Notes: generated by a model not told the origin, from the sequence alone. Shown: positions 27,566 to 36,969, counted from the first letter of the stretch. The stretch is 64,000 bases of DNA from Desulfovibrio psychrotolerans (GCF_013340305.1 NZ_BLVP01000002.1:1-64000); one strand, 5' to 3'. Made by a program: numbers and translations.

Positions 27566-27682
27566 GGACGGCTATGGAGACCGGACGAGACCGGACGATT
27601 TTGGACGATACAGGACGACATGGGACGATACAGGACGACATGGGACGATATGGGGAGGTATGGGGAGGTATGGGGCGTGCGG
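27566..27682. repeat. 10-bp tandem repeat array
   Basis: The unit GGACGANNNN starts every ten bases at 27583, 27593, 27603, 27613, 27623, 27633 and 27643. It continues as GGGAGGTATG at 27653 and 27663 and a decayed unit at 27673. A related GGACGG lies out of phase at 27566. Variable parts alternate between TACA and CATG. The array sits in the gap between the divergent fapA-like and tetR genes, 110-210 bp before the tetR start. Confidence 0.9.
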
Positions 27683-27793
27683 CAAGATGTGCATGTTGTT
27701 CGCCAACTGTTTAAGAATCGATCCGACGTATTGACAGAGTGTAAATTCTGTTTCAAACAGCGTTTGACACAAGACTGTTCCGGGGGCTGTTTG

Positions 27794-28594
27794 ATGAAGT
27801 CGAGGTTTGGCGAAAAGCTGCTCAATGCGGCACGTGATATGGTGGACCGCTGCGGTCACTGCTCTCCGCCGGAAAAGGCGGACGCGGTGGGCGGCATGCA
27901 TACCCGGCAGCGCATTCTGGATGCTGCGCGGTCGGAGTTTGCAAAAAAAGGCACTACGGCCACCGTGCGCGATATCTGCCGCATAGCCCGTGCCAACATA
28001 GCGGCGGTGAACTATCATTTCGGCAGCAAGGACGGGCTGCTGGCGGCGGTGCTTTCGTCAATCATGGATGAAACGCTGCGCCTTTACCCTATGGACGGAG
28101 GTGTTCCGCGTGACGCCGCCCCCGGGGAGAGGCTCTACGGCTTTGTGTTCGCCTTTCTGTGCCGGATACTCGGCACGGAAAAGCCTGACGAGGCGGTGCT
28201 GGGCCAGATGCTTTCCGAAGCGTTCATGCGCCCGCTGCCGCAGTTTGAGCAGTATGCGGAAGCGCACAGGATAGAAGTGCTGCGCTGGCTGGTGCCCCTG
28301 CTGCGCGAAATTTCCGGCTGCGAACCGCTTGCGGACCCGGAAGGAGAGACGCTGGCGTACCCGTCGTCCATGCTTTCGCCTACGAACGCTGAAGACAGAC
28401 GGTTCAAACTCCTGGCCCGGTCCATAATCGCCCAGATTCTTCTGTATAATTCCTTGCGCAGCCGATTCCTTGAGGCGCGGGGCGGGAAAAGGTTCTTACC
28501 CGACGAGATTGAGGAAATTGCAAGGCATATCACCGCGTTTTCCCTCGGCGGCATTCATTATCTTTCGGAGAAGCAGACATGCAGAGATTCATAG
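27794..28594 (+). CDS. TetR-family regulator (CecR-like)
   Basis: A 266-residue repressor. The TetR helix-turn-helix domain lies near residues 36-85 (TRQRILDAARSEFAKKG, then VRDICRIARANIAAVNYHFGSKDGLLAAVL). The C-terminal half resembles the CecR (YbiH) type ligand domain with the LARSIIAQILLYNSLRSRF helix. Its gene overlaps the start of a membrane-fusion lipoprotein, so it most likely represses the RND efflux genes behind it. The start is uncertain: ATG at 27794 has a G-run before it, and ATG at 27896 would remove 34 residues before the HTH. Confidence 0.85.
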   Translation: MKSRFGEKLLNAARDMVDRCGHCSPPEKADAVGGMHTRQRILDAARSEFAKKGTTATVRDICRIARANIAAVNYHFGSKDGLLAAVLSSIMDETLRLYPMDGGVPRDAAPGERLYGFVFAFLCRILGTEKPDEAVLGQMLSEAFMRPLPQFEQYAEAHRIEVLRWLVPLLREISGCEPLADPEGETLAYPSSMLSPTNAEDRRFKLLARSIIAQILLYNSLRSRFLEARGGKRFLPDEIEEIARHITAFSLGGIHYLSEKQTCRDS

Positions 28595-29787
28595 AACATA
28601 CCCTTATCATTCCGCTTTTGCTGATTCTGGTCATGGTTTCGGTTTTCCTCCTTTCCGGTTGCGGCGACTCTTCCGCCGGAGTGTCTGGCGGAACGCAGGT
28701 GCAGATGGCGGAGCGCGTGAACGCAGAGACATCTCCGGCTCAGACGCAAACGCCGGAGGGGCAGCCTGCCATAACCCCTCCCGCCGCAACGGACGCACAG
28801 TCCCTGGTGGCCAACGCGAAGCCGGCTGCGGCTGCTTCTGAACGTTCCCAGTACATTGTGAACGTGAAGGTGGAGACCGTAACCCCCGCGCCCCTGCGCG
28901 ATGTGCTGGTGCTGCCCGGAGAGACGGAAGCCCTGAGCGATGTGAGCCTTGCCTCCGAACGCGCCGGCGTGGTGGAATGGGTTGGTGTGACAGAAGGGCA
29001 GACGGTACGAGCCGGGCAGCAGATTATTCGTATTAATCTGAACGCGTTGGAAGCGGTCCGCGACAGGGCCAAGGCTAACCTGACGCTGGCGGAAGATCAG
29101 CTTCGCCGCAGGCGCGACCTGTACGAACGCAAGGTGCTCTCGCGCGAGGAGCTGGAGCAGGCAGAGACGGAGCGCACCGTGGCGCAGGCCACTCTGCGCG
29201 AGGCAGAGGTAAACTACAGCCACGGCATTACCACGTCCACCACCAACGGCGTGGTCAACAAGGTGTATGTGGACCCCGGCGAGTACATTGCGGAAGGGGC
29301 CACGGTGGCCGATATTGTGAACGTGGACACCCTGCGGGTGAATTTTAACGTGCCTGAAGCGGATGTGCGGTTCCTGTCAGAAGGCAGCAAGGCGGTTGTG
29401 CGTCTGGACACCTACCCCGGCAGGGAGTGGGAAGGCACCGTGGATTTTGTGGCCTGGAAGGCAGATACCGCCACGCGCACCTTCCGGGTGCGGCTGGTGG
29501 TGAATAACCGTGACGGAGCCATCCGGCCCGGTATGATAGCCCGGGGCGCCTTTGTGCGCCGGTCTGTGGCCGATGCGCTTACCGCGCCCCTGTTCAGCGT
29601 GCTGGATAAGGGCGGCGAACGGGTGGTCTTTGTGGAGCGCAACGGCGTGGCAGAGGCACGTACCGTGGAGCTTGGCGTCATAGACGGCGATCGGGTGGAG
29701 GTGCGCAAGGGCCTTGACGCGGGTGACAGGCTCATCGTGGTGGGCCACACCGAGGTGGAAGACGGAACAAAGGTGAATGTGCGATGA
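28579..29787 (+). CDS. RND efflux periplasmic adaptor lipoprotein
   Basis: A 402-residue membrane-fusion protein of the HlyD/AcrA type. The N-terminal signal peptide ends in a lipobox (LLSGC), so it should be lipid-anchored. A low-complexity Ala/Pro/Gln stretch (residues 45-90) is followed by the barrel-sandwich (LVLPGETEALSDVSLASERAGVV), the coiled-coil hairpin (about 165-225) and the beta-barrel with VNKVYVDPGEYIAEG and GMIARGAFV. It bridges the inner-membrane pump and an outer-membrane channel; no TolC gene is adjacent. It overlaps tetR by 16 bp and the pump gene by 4 bp. Confidence 0.9.
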   Translation: MQRFIEHTLIIPLLLILVMVSVFLLSGCGDSSAGVSGGTQVQMAERVNAETSPAQTQTPEGQPAITPPAATDAQSLVANAKPAAAASERSQYIVNVKVETVTPAPLRDVLVLPGETEALSDVSLASERAGVVEWVGVTEGQTVRAGQQIIRINLNALEAVRDRAKANLTLAEDQLRRRRDLYERKVLSREELEQAETERTVAQATLREAEVNYSHGITTSTTNGVVNKVYVDPGEYIAEGATVADIVNVDTLRVNFNVPEADVRFLSEGSKAVVRLDTYPGREWEGTVDFVAWKADTATRTFRVRLVVNNRDGAIRPGMIARGAFVRRSVADALTAPLFSVLDKGGERVVFVERNGVAEARTVELGVIDGDRVEVRKGLDAGDRLIVVGHTEVEDGTKVNVR

Positions 29788-32700
29788 TTCTCAATGAAGG
29801 CGCAGTCAGGAACCAGCCGTTCGTTCTGGTGCTCCTGATTCTTATACTGGTGGCCGGGCTGTACAGCTACGCCAAGCTTCCCCGCGAGGCCGCTCCGGAT
29901 ATCCAGATTCCCTACATCTTTGTGACTACAGATTACGAGGGCGTGGCCCCGGAGGATATGGAAAAGCTCATCACCATTCCGCTGGAGCGCAAGCTCAAGG
30001 GGCTGGAGGGTGTGGAGGAGCTTACCTCGCAGTCGGACGACGGGCTTTCCACCATTGCCATCAAGTTTCTGCCCAGCGTGGATATTGACGATGCGTTGCA
30101 GAAGGTGCGTGACAAGGTGGATCAGGCCAAGGGCGATCTGCCATCGGACCTCAAGGACGATCCCGTTATCAGCGAAATGAACTTTTCGGACCAGCCCATC
30201 ATTCAGGTGGTGCTTTCCGGACCGTTCAGCCTCAAGCGGCTGAAGGTGTTTGCGGAGGAGCTGGAAGACCGTTTCGAATCCATTCCCGGCGTGCTGGATG
30301 CCCGCATCATCGGCGGGTTGGAGCGCGAAATCCATGTGGAGTTTGATCTGGACCGCGTGGCCTCGTACAACGTGCCCTTTACCAGCATGTTGCAGGCCGT
30401 GGAGCGGGGCAACGTGAACATGCCCGGCGGCTCCATGGATATTGGCGATGCCCGGTATCAGGTGCGCGTGCCGGAAGACTTCAGCAACCCTGCGGAGATA
30501 AATAATATCGTGGCCTTTGTGCGCGACGGCAGGCCCGTTTATCTGCGTGACGTGGCCGCCATACGCGACCACCACAAAGACGCCACATCCATGAGCCGCC
30601 TGAACGGCGAAAATGCCGTGACCTTGCAGGTGGTGAAGCGCAGCGGCGAGAACATTATCCACATCAACGACCGGGTGACCGCCGTGGTTGAGGAGATGCG
30701 CGACTTTCTGCCGCCCACGCTTACCATAAGCCTTACGGCGGACATGGCGGAAGACATACGCATCATGGTGGCGGACCTGGAGAACAACATCCTTTCCGGC
30801 CTGCTGCTGGTGCTGGTGGTGGTGCTGCTCTTTATAGGCGGGCGTTCCGCCGTGTTTGTCTCCGTGGCCATTCCGCTTTCCATGCTCATCACCTTTGCCC
30901 TGCTGCGGGTGCTGGATATAACCCTGAACATGGTGGTGCTCTTTTCGCTCATTCTTGCGCTGGGCATGCTGGTGGATAACGGCATAGTCATTGTGGAGAA
31001 TATCTACCGGCACATGCAGGAAGGCAAAGGGCGCTTTCAGGCCGCACTGGACGGCACAAGCGAGGTGGCGTGGCCGGTCATTACCTCAACGCTGACCACT
31101 GTGGGCGCGTTTTTTCCCATGATTTTCTGGCCCGGCATCATGGGCGGCTTCATGTCGTTTTTGCCTAAAACAGTCATACTGTGCCTCATGGGGTCACTCT
31201 TTGTGGCCTTGGTCATAAATCCCGTTCTTTCAGCCCGGTACCAGACGGCACGGCCTCCGCGTATCGGAACGGACGGCGATCTGCAATCTTCCCGTTCCCG
31301 CAGGGTGTACGGCTGGCTGCTGCAATGGTCTCTTTCCCACCGCCTTCTGGTGGTGGGCCTATCCTTTGCCATGCTGGTAGGCTCCATCGTTGCCTTCGGC
31401 ATGTTCGGCAAGGGGGTTGAGTTCTTCCCGGAAACGGAACCGAAGCGCGCCTATGCCAACATAAAGCTGCCCGTAGGGACTAATCTGGATGCAACGGACC
31501 GCTACGTGCGGGTCATAGAACGTGTGGCCTCGGAATATGAGGACGTGCGTTTTGTCATTGGCGGCACAGGGGCTGGCACGGGCGGCAGCTTTGGTGGCGG
31601 CGGCAGCGGAACGCATCTTGGTTCCGTAACGCTGGACTTCAAGCCGCTTTCTGAACGCACGCGCGATTCCTCGGCCATTGTGGCCGAACTGCGGGAACGT
31701 CTTTCCGCTCTTATCACGGGCGGGGAGTTGCGGGTGGAAAAGGAAAAGGAAGGCCCCCCCACCGGCGACCCCATCAGTCTGGAGCTGTACGGCGATGACA
31801 TGCAGGTGCTGGGCGGCATTGTGGCCGCTGTGCGTGATGCCATGCGTGATATTCCCGGCATTGTGGACCTGAAGGACAACTTTGTGAACGGCAAGCCGGA
31901 GATCCAGATACGTGTGGATAAGGAAAAGGCCGCACTGCTGGGGCTGGATACCTACTCCGTGGCCTACACCGTGAAGGCGGCCATAAACGGAGCCAAGGTG
32001 GGCGTGTACCGCGAAGGCAAGGACGAGTACGATATCATCGCCAAGCTGCCGCAGAAGGACAGGCAATCGGTTGAATCGTTGCGCCGCATAACGGTTTCCG
32101 GGCCCAACGGCGAGCCTGTGCCGCTTACCGCTGTGGCCGATGTGCATCTGGCCAGCGGGCTGGGAGCCATAAACCACAAGGACCAGAAGCGCGTTGTGAC
32201 TGTTTCGGCCAACGTGGACGGGCGGCTTGCCAATGATATCATCCGCGAATTGGACGGCGTTCTGCGCACCATGTCGTGGCCGAGGGGCTATTCCTACGGA
32301 TTCGCAGGTGAACAGGAGGAGCAGCGCAAGGCTGAGGAATTTCTTTCCGAGGCTTTTGTGGGGGCCATTTTCATCATATTTCTGGTGCTGGTGGCGCAAT
32401 TCAACTCGCTGGTCACGCCGTTCATCATCCTTACCTCGGTGGTACTTTCGTTCATCGGGGTGTTTGCAGGACTGCTGGTTTCCGGCATGGCGTTCGGCAT
32501 CATCATGACCGGGGTGGGGGTTATATCCCTTGCAGGCGTGGTGGTGAATAACGCCATCGTGCTCATTGACTATTTTGAACAGCTGAAGCGTTCGGGCATG
32601 GAGACCCGCGATGCCCTGATCAAGGCCGGGCTTACACGATTCAGACCCGTTATCCTCACGGCAGTGACCACCATTCTGGGGCTGCTGCCCATGGCTATAG

Positions 32701-32945
32701 GGGTAAGCTTCGACTTCTTTGCCATGGAGCTGATAACGGAATCGGAATCCGCCCAGTGGTGGGGCCCCATGGCCGTTGCGGTCATTTTCGGGCTGTTCGT
32801 GTCTACCCTGCTCACACTGGTGGTGGTGCCTGTGCTGTGCTCGTTGCAGGACAGCATGCGAAACCATGTGGCCAGATTCAGAGCACGGGGCAAGGTGCAG
32901 GCGGCGGATGCGGCGGATGCGGCGGATGCGGCGGATGCGGCATAA
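29784..32945 (+). CDS. RND efflux transporter permease
   Basis: A 1053-residue AcrB/MexB-fold proton-driven pump. It has twelve membrane segments in two halves and two large periplasmic loops. Signature pieces are QDVEGVAPEDME-like YEGVAPEDMEKLITIPLE near residue 50, the conserved LGMLVDNGIVIVENI segment in TM4 with proton-relay Asp, and GVVVNNAIVLIDYFEQL in the second half. The periplasmic SFGGGGSG stretch is a Gly-rich insert. The last 15 residues are (AAD)n-like, coded by a 9-bp tandem repeat. The substrate is unknown; a hydrophobic drug or bile-type compound is typical of the family. Confidence 0.92.
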   Translation: MILNEGAVRNQPFVLVLLILILVAGLYSYAKLPREAAPDIQIPYIFVTTDYEGVAPEDMEKLITIPLERKLKGLEGVEELTSQSDDGLSTIAIKFLPSVDIDDALQKVRDKVDQAKGDLPSDLKDDPVISEMNFSDQPIIQVVLSGPFSLKRLKVFAEELEDRFESIPGVLDARIIGGLEREIHVEFDLDRVASYNVPFTSMLQAVERGNVNMPGGSMDIGDARYQVRVPEDFSNPAEINNIVAFVRDGRPVYLRDVAAIRDHHKDATSMSRLNGENAVTLQVVKRSGENIIHINDRVTAVVEEMRDFLPPTLTISLTADMAEDIRIMVADLENNILSGLLLVLVVVLLFIGGRSAVFVSVAIPLSMLITFALLRVLDITLNMVVLFSLILALGMLVDNGIVIVENIYRHMQEGKGRFQAALDGTSEVAWPVITSTLTTVGAFFPMIFWPGIMGGFMSFLPKTVILCLMGSLFVALVINPVLSARYQTARPPRIGTDGDLQSSRSRRVYGWLLQWSLSHRLLVVGLSFAMLVGSIVAFGMFGKGVEFFPETEPKRAYANIKLPVGTNLDATDRYVRVIERVASEYEDVRFVIGGTGAGTGGSFGGGGSGTHLGSVTLDFKPLSERTRDSSAIVAELRERLSALITGGELRVEKEKEGPPTGDPISLELYGDDMQVLGGIVAAVRDAMRDIPGIVDLKDNFVNGKPEIQIRVDKEKAALLGLDTYSVAYTVKAAINGAKVGVYREGKDEYDIIAKLPQKDRQSVESLRRITVSGPNGEPVPLTAVADVHLASGLGAINHKDQKRVVTVSANVDGRLANDIIRELDGVLRTMSWPRGYSYGFAGEQEEQRKAEEFLSEAFVGAIFIIFLVLVAQFNSLVTPFIILTSVVLSFIGVFAGLLVSGMAFGIIMTGVGVISLAGVVVNNAIVLIDYFEQLKRSGMETRDALIKAGLTRFRPVILTAVTTILGLLPMAIGVSFDFFAMELITESESAQWWGPMAVAVIFGLFVSTLLTLVVVPVLCSLQDSMRNHVARFRARGKVQAADAADAADAADAA
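32902..32943 (+). repeat. 9-bp tandem repeat at end of RND gene
   Basis: GCGGATGCG repeats about four and a half times directly before the stop codon and codes for Ala-Asp-Ala units. It is a slippage-prone tract that would change only the tail length. Confidence 0.9.
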
Positions 32946-32973
32946 CCATCAGGCATTCTGAAGAAGAAAAAGA

Positions 32974-33001
32974 GAAGGGCGGCCGCGAGGTCGCCCTTCT
33001 T
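32974..33001. terminator. Terminator between RND and metE genes
   Basis: AGAAGGGCG pairs with CGCCCTTCT. The minus strand has the run CTTTTTCTTCTT after the stem, so it best serves metE; the plus strand has a weaker T-tract for the efflux operon. Confidence 0.75.
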
Positions 33002-33021
33002 GTCAGGGTGTTCAGGGAGGA

Positions 33022-35337
33022 TCAGGTGCGGCGGGTGATTCTGGTGAGCGAGGCCCGCACCTTGCGGGCCGCAGCCACCATGTTGCGCAGGGAGGCGGTT
33101 GTTTCCGGCCAGTCTCTGGTTTTAAGTCCGCAGTCCGGATTCACCCACAGCCGTTCCGCCGGGATGCAGGCAAGAGCCCGGTGCAGCAGTTCTTCCATTT
33201 CCCCTTCGGTGGGAATGCGCGGGCTGTGAATATCGTACACGCCCGGTCCTATATCGTTGGGGTAGTCCGCAACGCTGAAGGCATCCAGCAGGGTCATGCG
33301 GCTCCTGCTGGATTCAATGCTTATGACATCTGCATCCATGGCGGCGATGGCGTGTATGATCTCATTGAATTCGCTGTAGCACATGTGCGTATGTATCTGC
33401 GTTGCATCGCTCACGCCGGATGTAGCCAGCCGGAAGTTCTGCGCCGCCCACCGGAGGTATTCTGCGCCGTCCCGCTGTTTAACGGGCAATCCTTCGCTGA
33501 AGGCAGCCTCATCCACCTGAATGATGCGCACGCCCGCTTCTTCCAGATCCCGGATTTCGTCACGGATGGCCAGCGCAAGCTGGCGGCAGACCTCGGACCG
33601 GGGCATGTCGTCCCGTACGAAGCTCCAGCAGAGCATGGTCACGGGGCCGGTAAGCATGCCCTTCATGGGTTTATCTGTCAGTGAAGCCGCGTAGCGTATC
33701 CAGAAAACAGTCATGGGCAGCGGGCGGAACACATCGCCGTAGATGACCGGCGGCTTGACGCAGCGGCTGCCGTAGCTTTGCACCCATCCGTTGCGGGTAA
33801 AGCAGAATCCATTCATCTGCTGCCCGAAGTATTCCACCATGTCATTACGCTCGGGTTCGCCATGCACCAGCACATCAAGTCCCAGCTCTTCCTGCACGCG
33901 CACGGCGCTCTCTATTTCCTTCTTCATGAAGGATTCATAGTCCTGACTGGGCATGGTGCCGTTGCTCATCAGGGTTCTGGCCTGCCGGATGGCGGTCGTC
34001 TGGGGAAATGAGCCAATGGTGGTGGTCGGCAGCACGGGCAGATTCAACCACTCCTGAGCCTTTTTGCGGTCCGCATGGGGGGTGGGGCGGCAGAGCATGT
34101 GGGGTCCCACCGCATTACAACGTTCACGCACGGCGGGTTTATGAACCCTGCCGCTGGTCCGGCGTGAACGCAGCTCAGCGGCGTTTTCCTCCAGCAGCGA
34201 AATGCCTTCCGTGCTCACCTGTCCCCCCGGCTCGCCCAAAAGAAAAGCAAGGTCGCTTATCTCCCGGCATTTCTGGACAGCAAAGGCCATCCAAGATTTC
34301 AGTTCCGGGTCCAGCCGGTCTTCGTGCTCAAGATCCACGGGGCAATGCATTAGCGAACAACTGGAGCCTATTATGAGCCGGCGCGCATCAAAGCGGTCAA
34401 GGATGTTGCCGAGGGTGGCAAGGGCTTTGGCGAGGTCGGTTTTCCAGATGTTCCGCCCGTCCACAATCCCTGCGGAGAGTGACATGTGGCCGGGAAGGCA
34501 CACCAGCAGGGAATTGAGCGTTGCTCCGCCCCGGACGAGGTCCACATGCAGCCCTGAACACCCGGAAGAAAGCGCCAGCTCCATGTTGTCGTCCAGCACA
34601 TCGAAATACGTGGCGAGGAGGAGACCAGTGTTTTTGAGTGCGCCGTTAAGCCGCTCATAGACGCGGGGGAATGCTGCTCTTCCGGCAGGGGAGAGGTCTG
34701 CGCAGAGAATTGGCTCGTCAATCTGAATCCACGGGCATACACCATCAAGCTGCGCCAGCAGTTCCGCATATGCATCTGCCACGGCATCGGCATGCTGCCA
34801 GCAATCGCTCCCGTCTGTGGATTTGGCAAGCGAGAGAAAGGTTATGGGGCCAAGGATGACAGGTTTGGGCGTGTAGCCCAGCGCACTGGCCTGCCGCGTG
34901 TCTTCAACCAACTGCGGGCTGGAGAACCTGATTTGCTGGTGCGCCGAAATTTCCGGCACGATGAAGTGGTAGTTGGTGTTGAACCACTTGGTCATTTCCA
35001 TGGCCGGAATGTTCCGGGCGGCATCTCCGCGGGCCATGCGGAAGTAGTCTTCAAATGGCACAGGGGTGCCTGCATCGCATGTTGAAATACCGAATCGTTC
35101 CGGAATGCAGCCAAGCATGCAGGCGGTATCCAGCACATGATCGTAGTAGGAAAAATCGCCGGTGGTCACCCAGTCGAGACCGGCCCTGTGCTGAATGGCC
35201 CAGTGCCTTTCTTTGAGGGTCTTTGCAACGGCCTGAAGGTCTTGTGCTGAGGTTTCTCCGCGCCAGAAGGCCTCCAGCGCCTTTTTGAGTTCGCGGTCTG
35301 CCCCGATGCGGGGAAAGCCAAGAATGTGGGTTTTCAT
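33022..35337 (-). CDS. metE: Cobalamin-independent methionine synthase
   Basis: A 771-residue MetE, which transfers a methyl group from 5-methyltetrahydropteroyl-triglutamate to homocysteine in the cytoplasm. The N-terminus is diagnostic (THILGFPRIGADRELKKALE). The C-terminal catalytic barrel has TTTIGSFPQT, the zinc ligands in HTHMCYSEF and in WVNPDCGLKTR, and VIQVDEAAFSEGLP. The start at 35337 has AGGAG eight bases upstream; the longer frame to 35553 only reads through the riboswitch. Expression should be shut off by B12 through the aptamer upstream. Confidence 0.96.
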   Translation of the reverse strand: MKTHILGFPRIGADRELKKALEAFWRGETSAQDLQAVAKTLKERHWAIQHRAGLDWVTTGDFSYYDHVLDTACMLGCIPERFGISTCDAGTPVPFEDYFRMARGDAARNIPAMEMTKWFNTNYHFIVPEISAHQQIRFSSPQLVEDTRQASALGYTPKPVILGPITFLSLAKSTDGSDCWQHADAVADAYAELLAQLDGVCPWIQIDEPILCADLSPAGRAAFPRVYERLNGALKNTGLLLATYFDVLDDNMELALSSGCSGLHVDLVRGGATLNSLLVCLPGHMSLSAGIVDGRNIWKTDLAKALATLGNILDRFDARRLIIGSSCSLMHCPVDLEHEDRLDPELKSWMAFAVQKCREISDLAFLLGEPGGQVSTEGISLLEENAAELRSRRTSGRVHKPAVRERCNAVGPHMLCRPTPHADRKKAQEWLNLPVLPTTTIGSFPQTTAIRQARTLMSNGTMPSQDYESFMKKEIESAVRVQEELGLDVLVHGEPERNDMVEYFGQQMNGFCFTRNGWVQSYGSRCVKPPVIYGDVFRPLPMTVFWIRYAASLTDKPMKGMLTGPVTMLCWSFVRDDMPRSEVCRQLALAIRDEIRDLEEAGVRIIQVDEAAFSEGLPVKQRDGAEYLRWAAQNFRLATSGVSDATQIHTHMCYSEFNEIIHAIAAMDADVISIESSRSRMTLLDAFSVADYPNDIGPGVYDIHSPRIPTEGEMEELLHRALACIPAERLWVNPDCGLKTRDWPETTASLRNMVAAARKVRASLTRITRRT

Positions 35338-35476
35338 GCGTGTCACTCCTTTTATTGGTTGGAATAAAAGAAGCAGCGACAACTCGATATCCGGGCAAGG
35401 CGTGCGTGGGCAGAGAGTCGGATATGCCCGTGCGCAGCGAGCTATGCCTGTCCAATCGCGAGACAGTCGTGCTCCG

Positions 35477-35609
35477 GCACAGGGACGTCTCCTGACTTTC
35501 CGGCTCCGTAGTGTGTGTGCTTCCCGCACGAGGCAGGGAGCACACCGGGGCATGCCGGTTACAGTGGCGCGACCGTGACGGATTTACACCGTCTTCCGTT
35601 TCCCTGTGC
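35477..35609 (-). promoter_or_regulatory. Cobalamin riboswitch of metE
   Basis: On the minus strand a closing stem GCACAGGG/CCCTGTGC encloses the class landmarks: CGGTGTAAATCCGTCACGG, the B12-box core GCGCCACTGTAA near 35550, and the 3' AAGTCAGGAGAC. This is the classic arrangement for a B12-independent methionine synthase. The 140 bases between the aptamer and metE contain a pairing ATATCCG/CGGATAT followed by a T-rich stretch, which may be the expression platform. Confidence 0.93.
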
Positions 35610-35735
35610 TGTATCAGGATATTCGAATATAGAAATATTTTCGAAATGGCAAGCAGGTATTGGCTGAGGCATGAAATGGAAAAGGGCGACCGTGCGGTCG
35701 CCCTTTCTAGCTATGTTGGAGAATCGTTCGCAGGG

Positions 35736-36431
35736 CTACAGCGTCTGCAGCACCCATGCTACGCGGCCCATGATGGACTCTGCGCGCTTGTCCACAGGCA
35801 GATACTGCTCCGGGTGCGACTGATTTTCGCTGCGCATGACAAAGCGGCTGTTGGCCGCGTCCAGAAACAGGCGCTTCAGCGAAATGCCTTCGTAAGGTAC
35901 GAATACGCCGTATATCTCGCCGGAAAGTATGTTCTTCTGGCTTGAATCCAGACCGACGTACGCTCCCTTGTGGATTAACGGCTCCATGCCGGAGGTTTCT
36001 ACGCGCAGCACCTGAATATGCGTGCCGGCAAACGATTGCGGTATGCTCAGCTTGCCAACACCCTTGAGCAGGCGTTCGCCATTTTCTCCGTTTTCACATT
36101 GCATGGAGTGGATGGTGACAACGGCGTTGCGTGCGTCCGGGTCGCCAAACTTGGCAGAGTCTTCAAACACCCGTCCCGCAACGGGTCCTTCAAGAGGTTC
36201 ATATCCCTGTTCGGTGCGCAGATACATGGGGCCTATGCCCTTTTTCAGCCAGTCCGGGTTAAGGCCGAACTTTTCGAAAAGCTTCATGTACCAGTCGGAT
36301 GGCACGGAGTTGCGGCGTTTTGCATCGGATATGCTGGACTGACGGATGTCCAGCACGTCCGCAAGCTCAACCTGCGTCCGTGTGTGGGTGGAGAGCTTAA
36401 TGCGCTCAAAAACTTCATCGAAACTCGTCAC
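35736..36431 (-). CDS. CI/LexA-like repressor with S24 peptidase domain
   Basis: A 231-residue regulator. Residues 1-70 form a phage CI-type helix-turn-helix (EVFERIKLSTHTRTQVELAD, then QSSISDAKRRNSVPSDWYMK, LNPDWLKKGIGP). Residues 120-225 form an S24 peptidase fold with nucleophile Ser in TSGMEPLIHKGAYV and general-base Lys in GISLKRLFL, both present, so self-cleavage is possible. The GTG start at 36431 has GGGAG eight bases upstream; the longer frame has no domain match. No phage genes are adjacent, so it is probably a stand-alone stress or envelope regulator. Confidence 0.82.
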   Translation of the reverse strand: MTSFDEVFERIKLSTHTRTQVELADVLDIRQSSISDAKRRNSVPSDWYMKLFEKFGLNPDWLKKGIGPMYLRTEQGYEPLEGPVAGRVFEDSAKFGDPDARNAVVTIHSMQCENGENGERLLKGVGKLSIPQSFAGTHIQVLRVETSGMEPLIHKGAYVGLDSSQKNILSGEIYGVFVPYEGISLKRLFLDAANSRFVMRSENQSHPEQYLPVDKRAESIMGRVAWVLQTL

Positions 36432-36902
36432 GTGATTTCTCCCGCCTGCCAAGCCGCCGCATGTTGAAGGGGGACATGCTTGAGTGTTGACAGTATTGTT
36501 TATCTTGTATAACAGAATGCATATATTGCCGGGTCTGTTGGAGTACGCAGCTGGCAGTTTGACTGCCTGCCGATTCGGCCATTTGCGGCTCCCCATGACG
36601 GTGAGGTGCTGCACCTTTGTGGTGCGCCGCTTTCCGTGCATCCCTCCCTGCACATGAAAAATGGCGTTTACGGCACATGCCGGTTGCATACCCTGCGTTA
36701 CGCATTCCTTTGCGTCCCCGGAATAGTTTGTGGTGCACGTCAGCAGGCACATTTGCCCCCGTACTATTGCCGATGTAAATGGACGTGTCTTACCATATAC
36801 AAAAATTGCGATGTAATCAAATGGCAAAATGATGTGTCGGGTATGTTAGCAACTTCTTTCAGGAAAGCTGCGTCTTGTTGGCGTATGCGAACAGTGCGGC
36901 AA
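36432..36902. other. Long intergenic region, no supported gene
   Basis: This stretch lies upstream of the CI-like gene. A TTGACA at about 36486 is followed 15 bases later by TATAAC on the plus strand. On the minus strand the same stretch reads GTTATAC-n-CAATAC and could be an operator of the CI-like regulator. A 106-codon plus-strand frame at 36606-36926 has no ribosome site or domain. Confidence 0.35.
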
Positions 36903-36945
36903 TGCAAAGGCGCGGCAGGGATGTGATATACACCCTGCCGCGCCT
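36903..36945 (-). terminator. Terminator after hflC
   Basis: GGCGCGGCAGGG pairs with CCCTGCCGCGCC around a loop; the minus strand then has CTTTGCATT. It is G+C rich with a weak T-tract, placed 25 bases past the hflC stop. Confidence 0.65.
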
Positions 36946-36969
36946 ACAACATTATGTGTGAGGGAGTAC

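Noticed and set aside
27566-27682. CRISPR-like array
   Set aside because: Units are only ten bases with four variable bases; there are no spacers of CRISPR length and no cas genes in the window.
27440-27793. N-terminal extension of the TetR protein
   Set aside because: The 118 extra codons are a translation of the tandem array and promoter region, with no ribosome site, and TetR proteins start near their helix-turn-helix.
29412-31013. 533-codon minus-strand frame
   Set aside because: It is antisense to the RND adaptor and pump genes.
35736-36431. CI-like regulator as the mark of a prophage
   Set aside because: No integrase, structural or lysis genes lie within several kilobases; neighbours are housekeeping genes.
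36606-36926. 106-codon plus-strand frame between the CI-like gene and hflC
   Set aside because: It lacks a ribosome site, is rich in Cys/Trp/His in a way unlike real genes here, and overlaps the hflC terminator.
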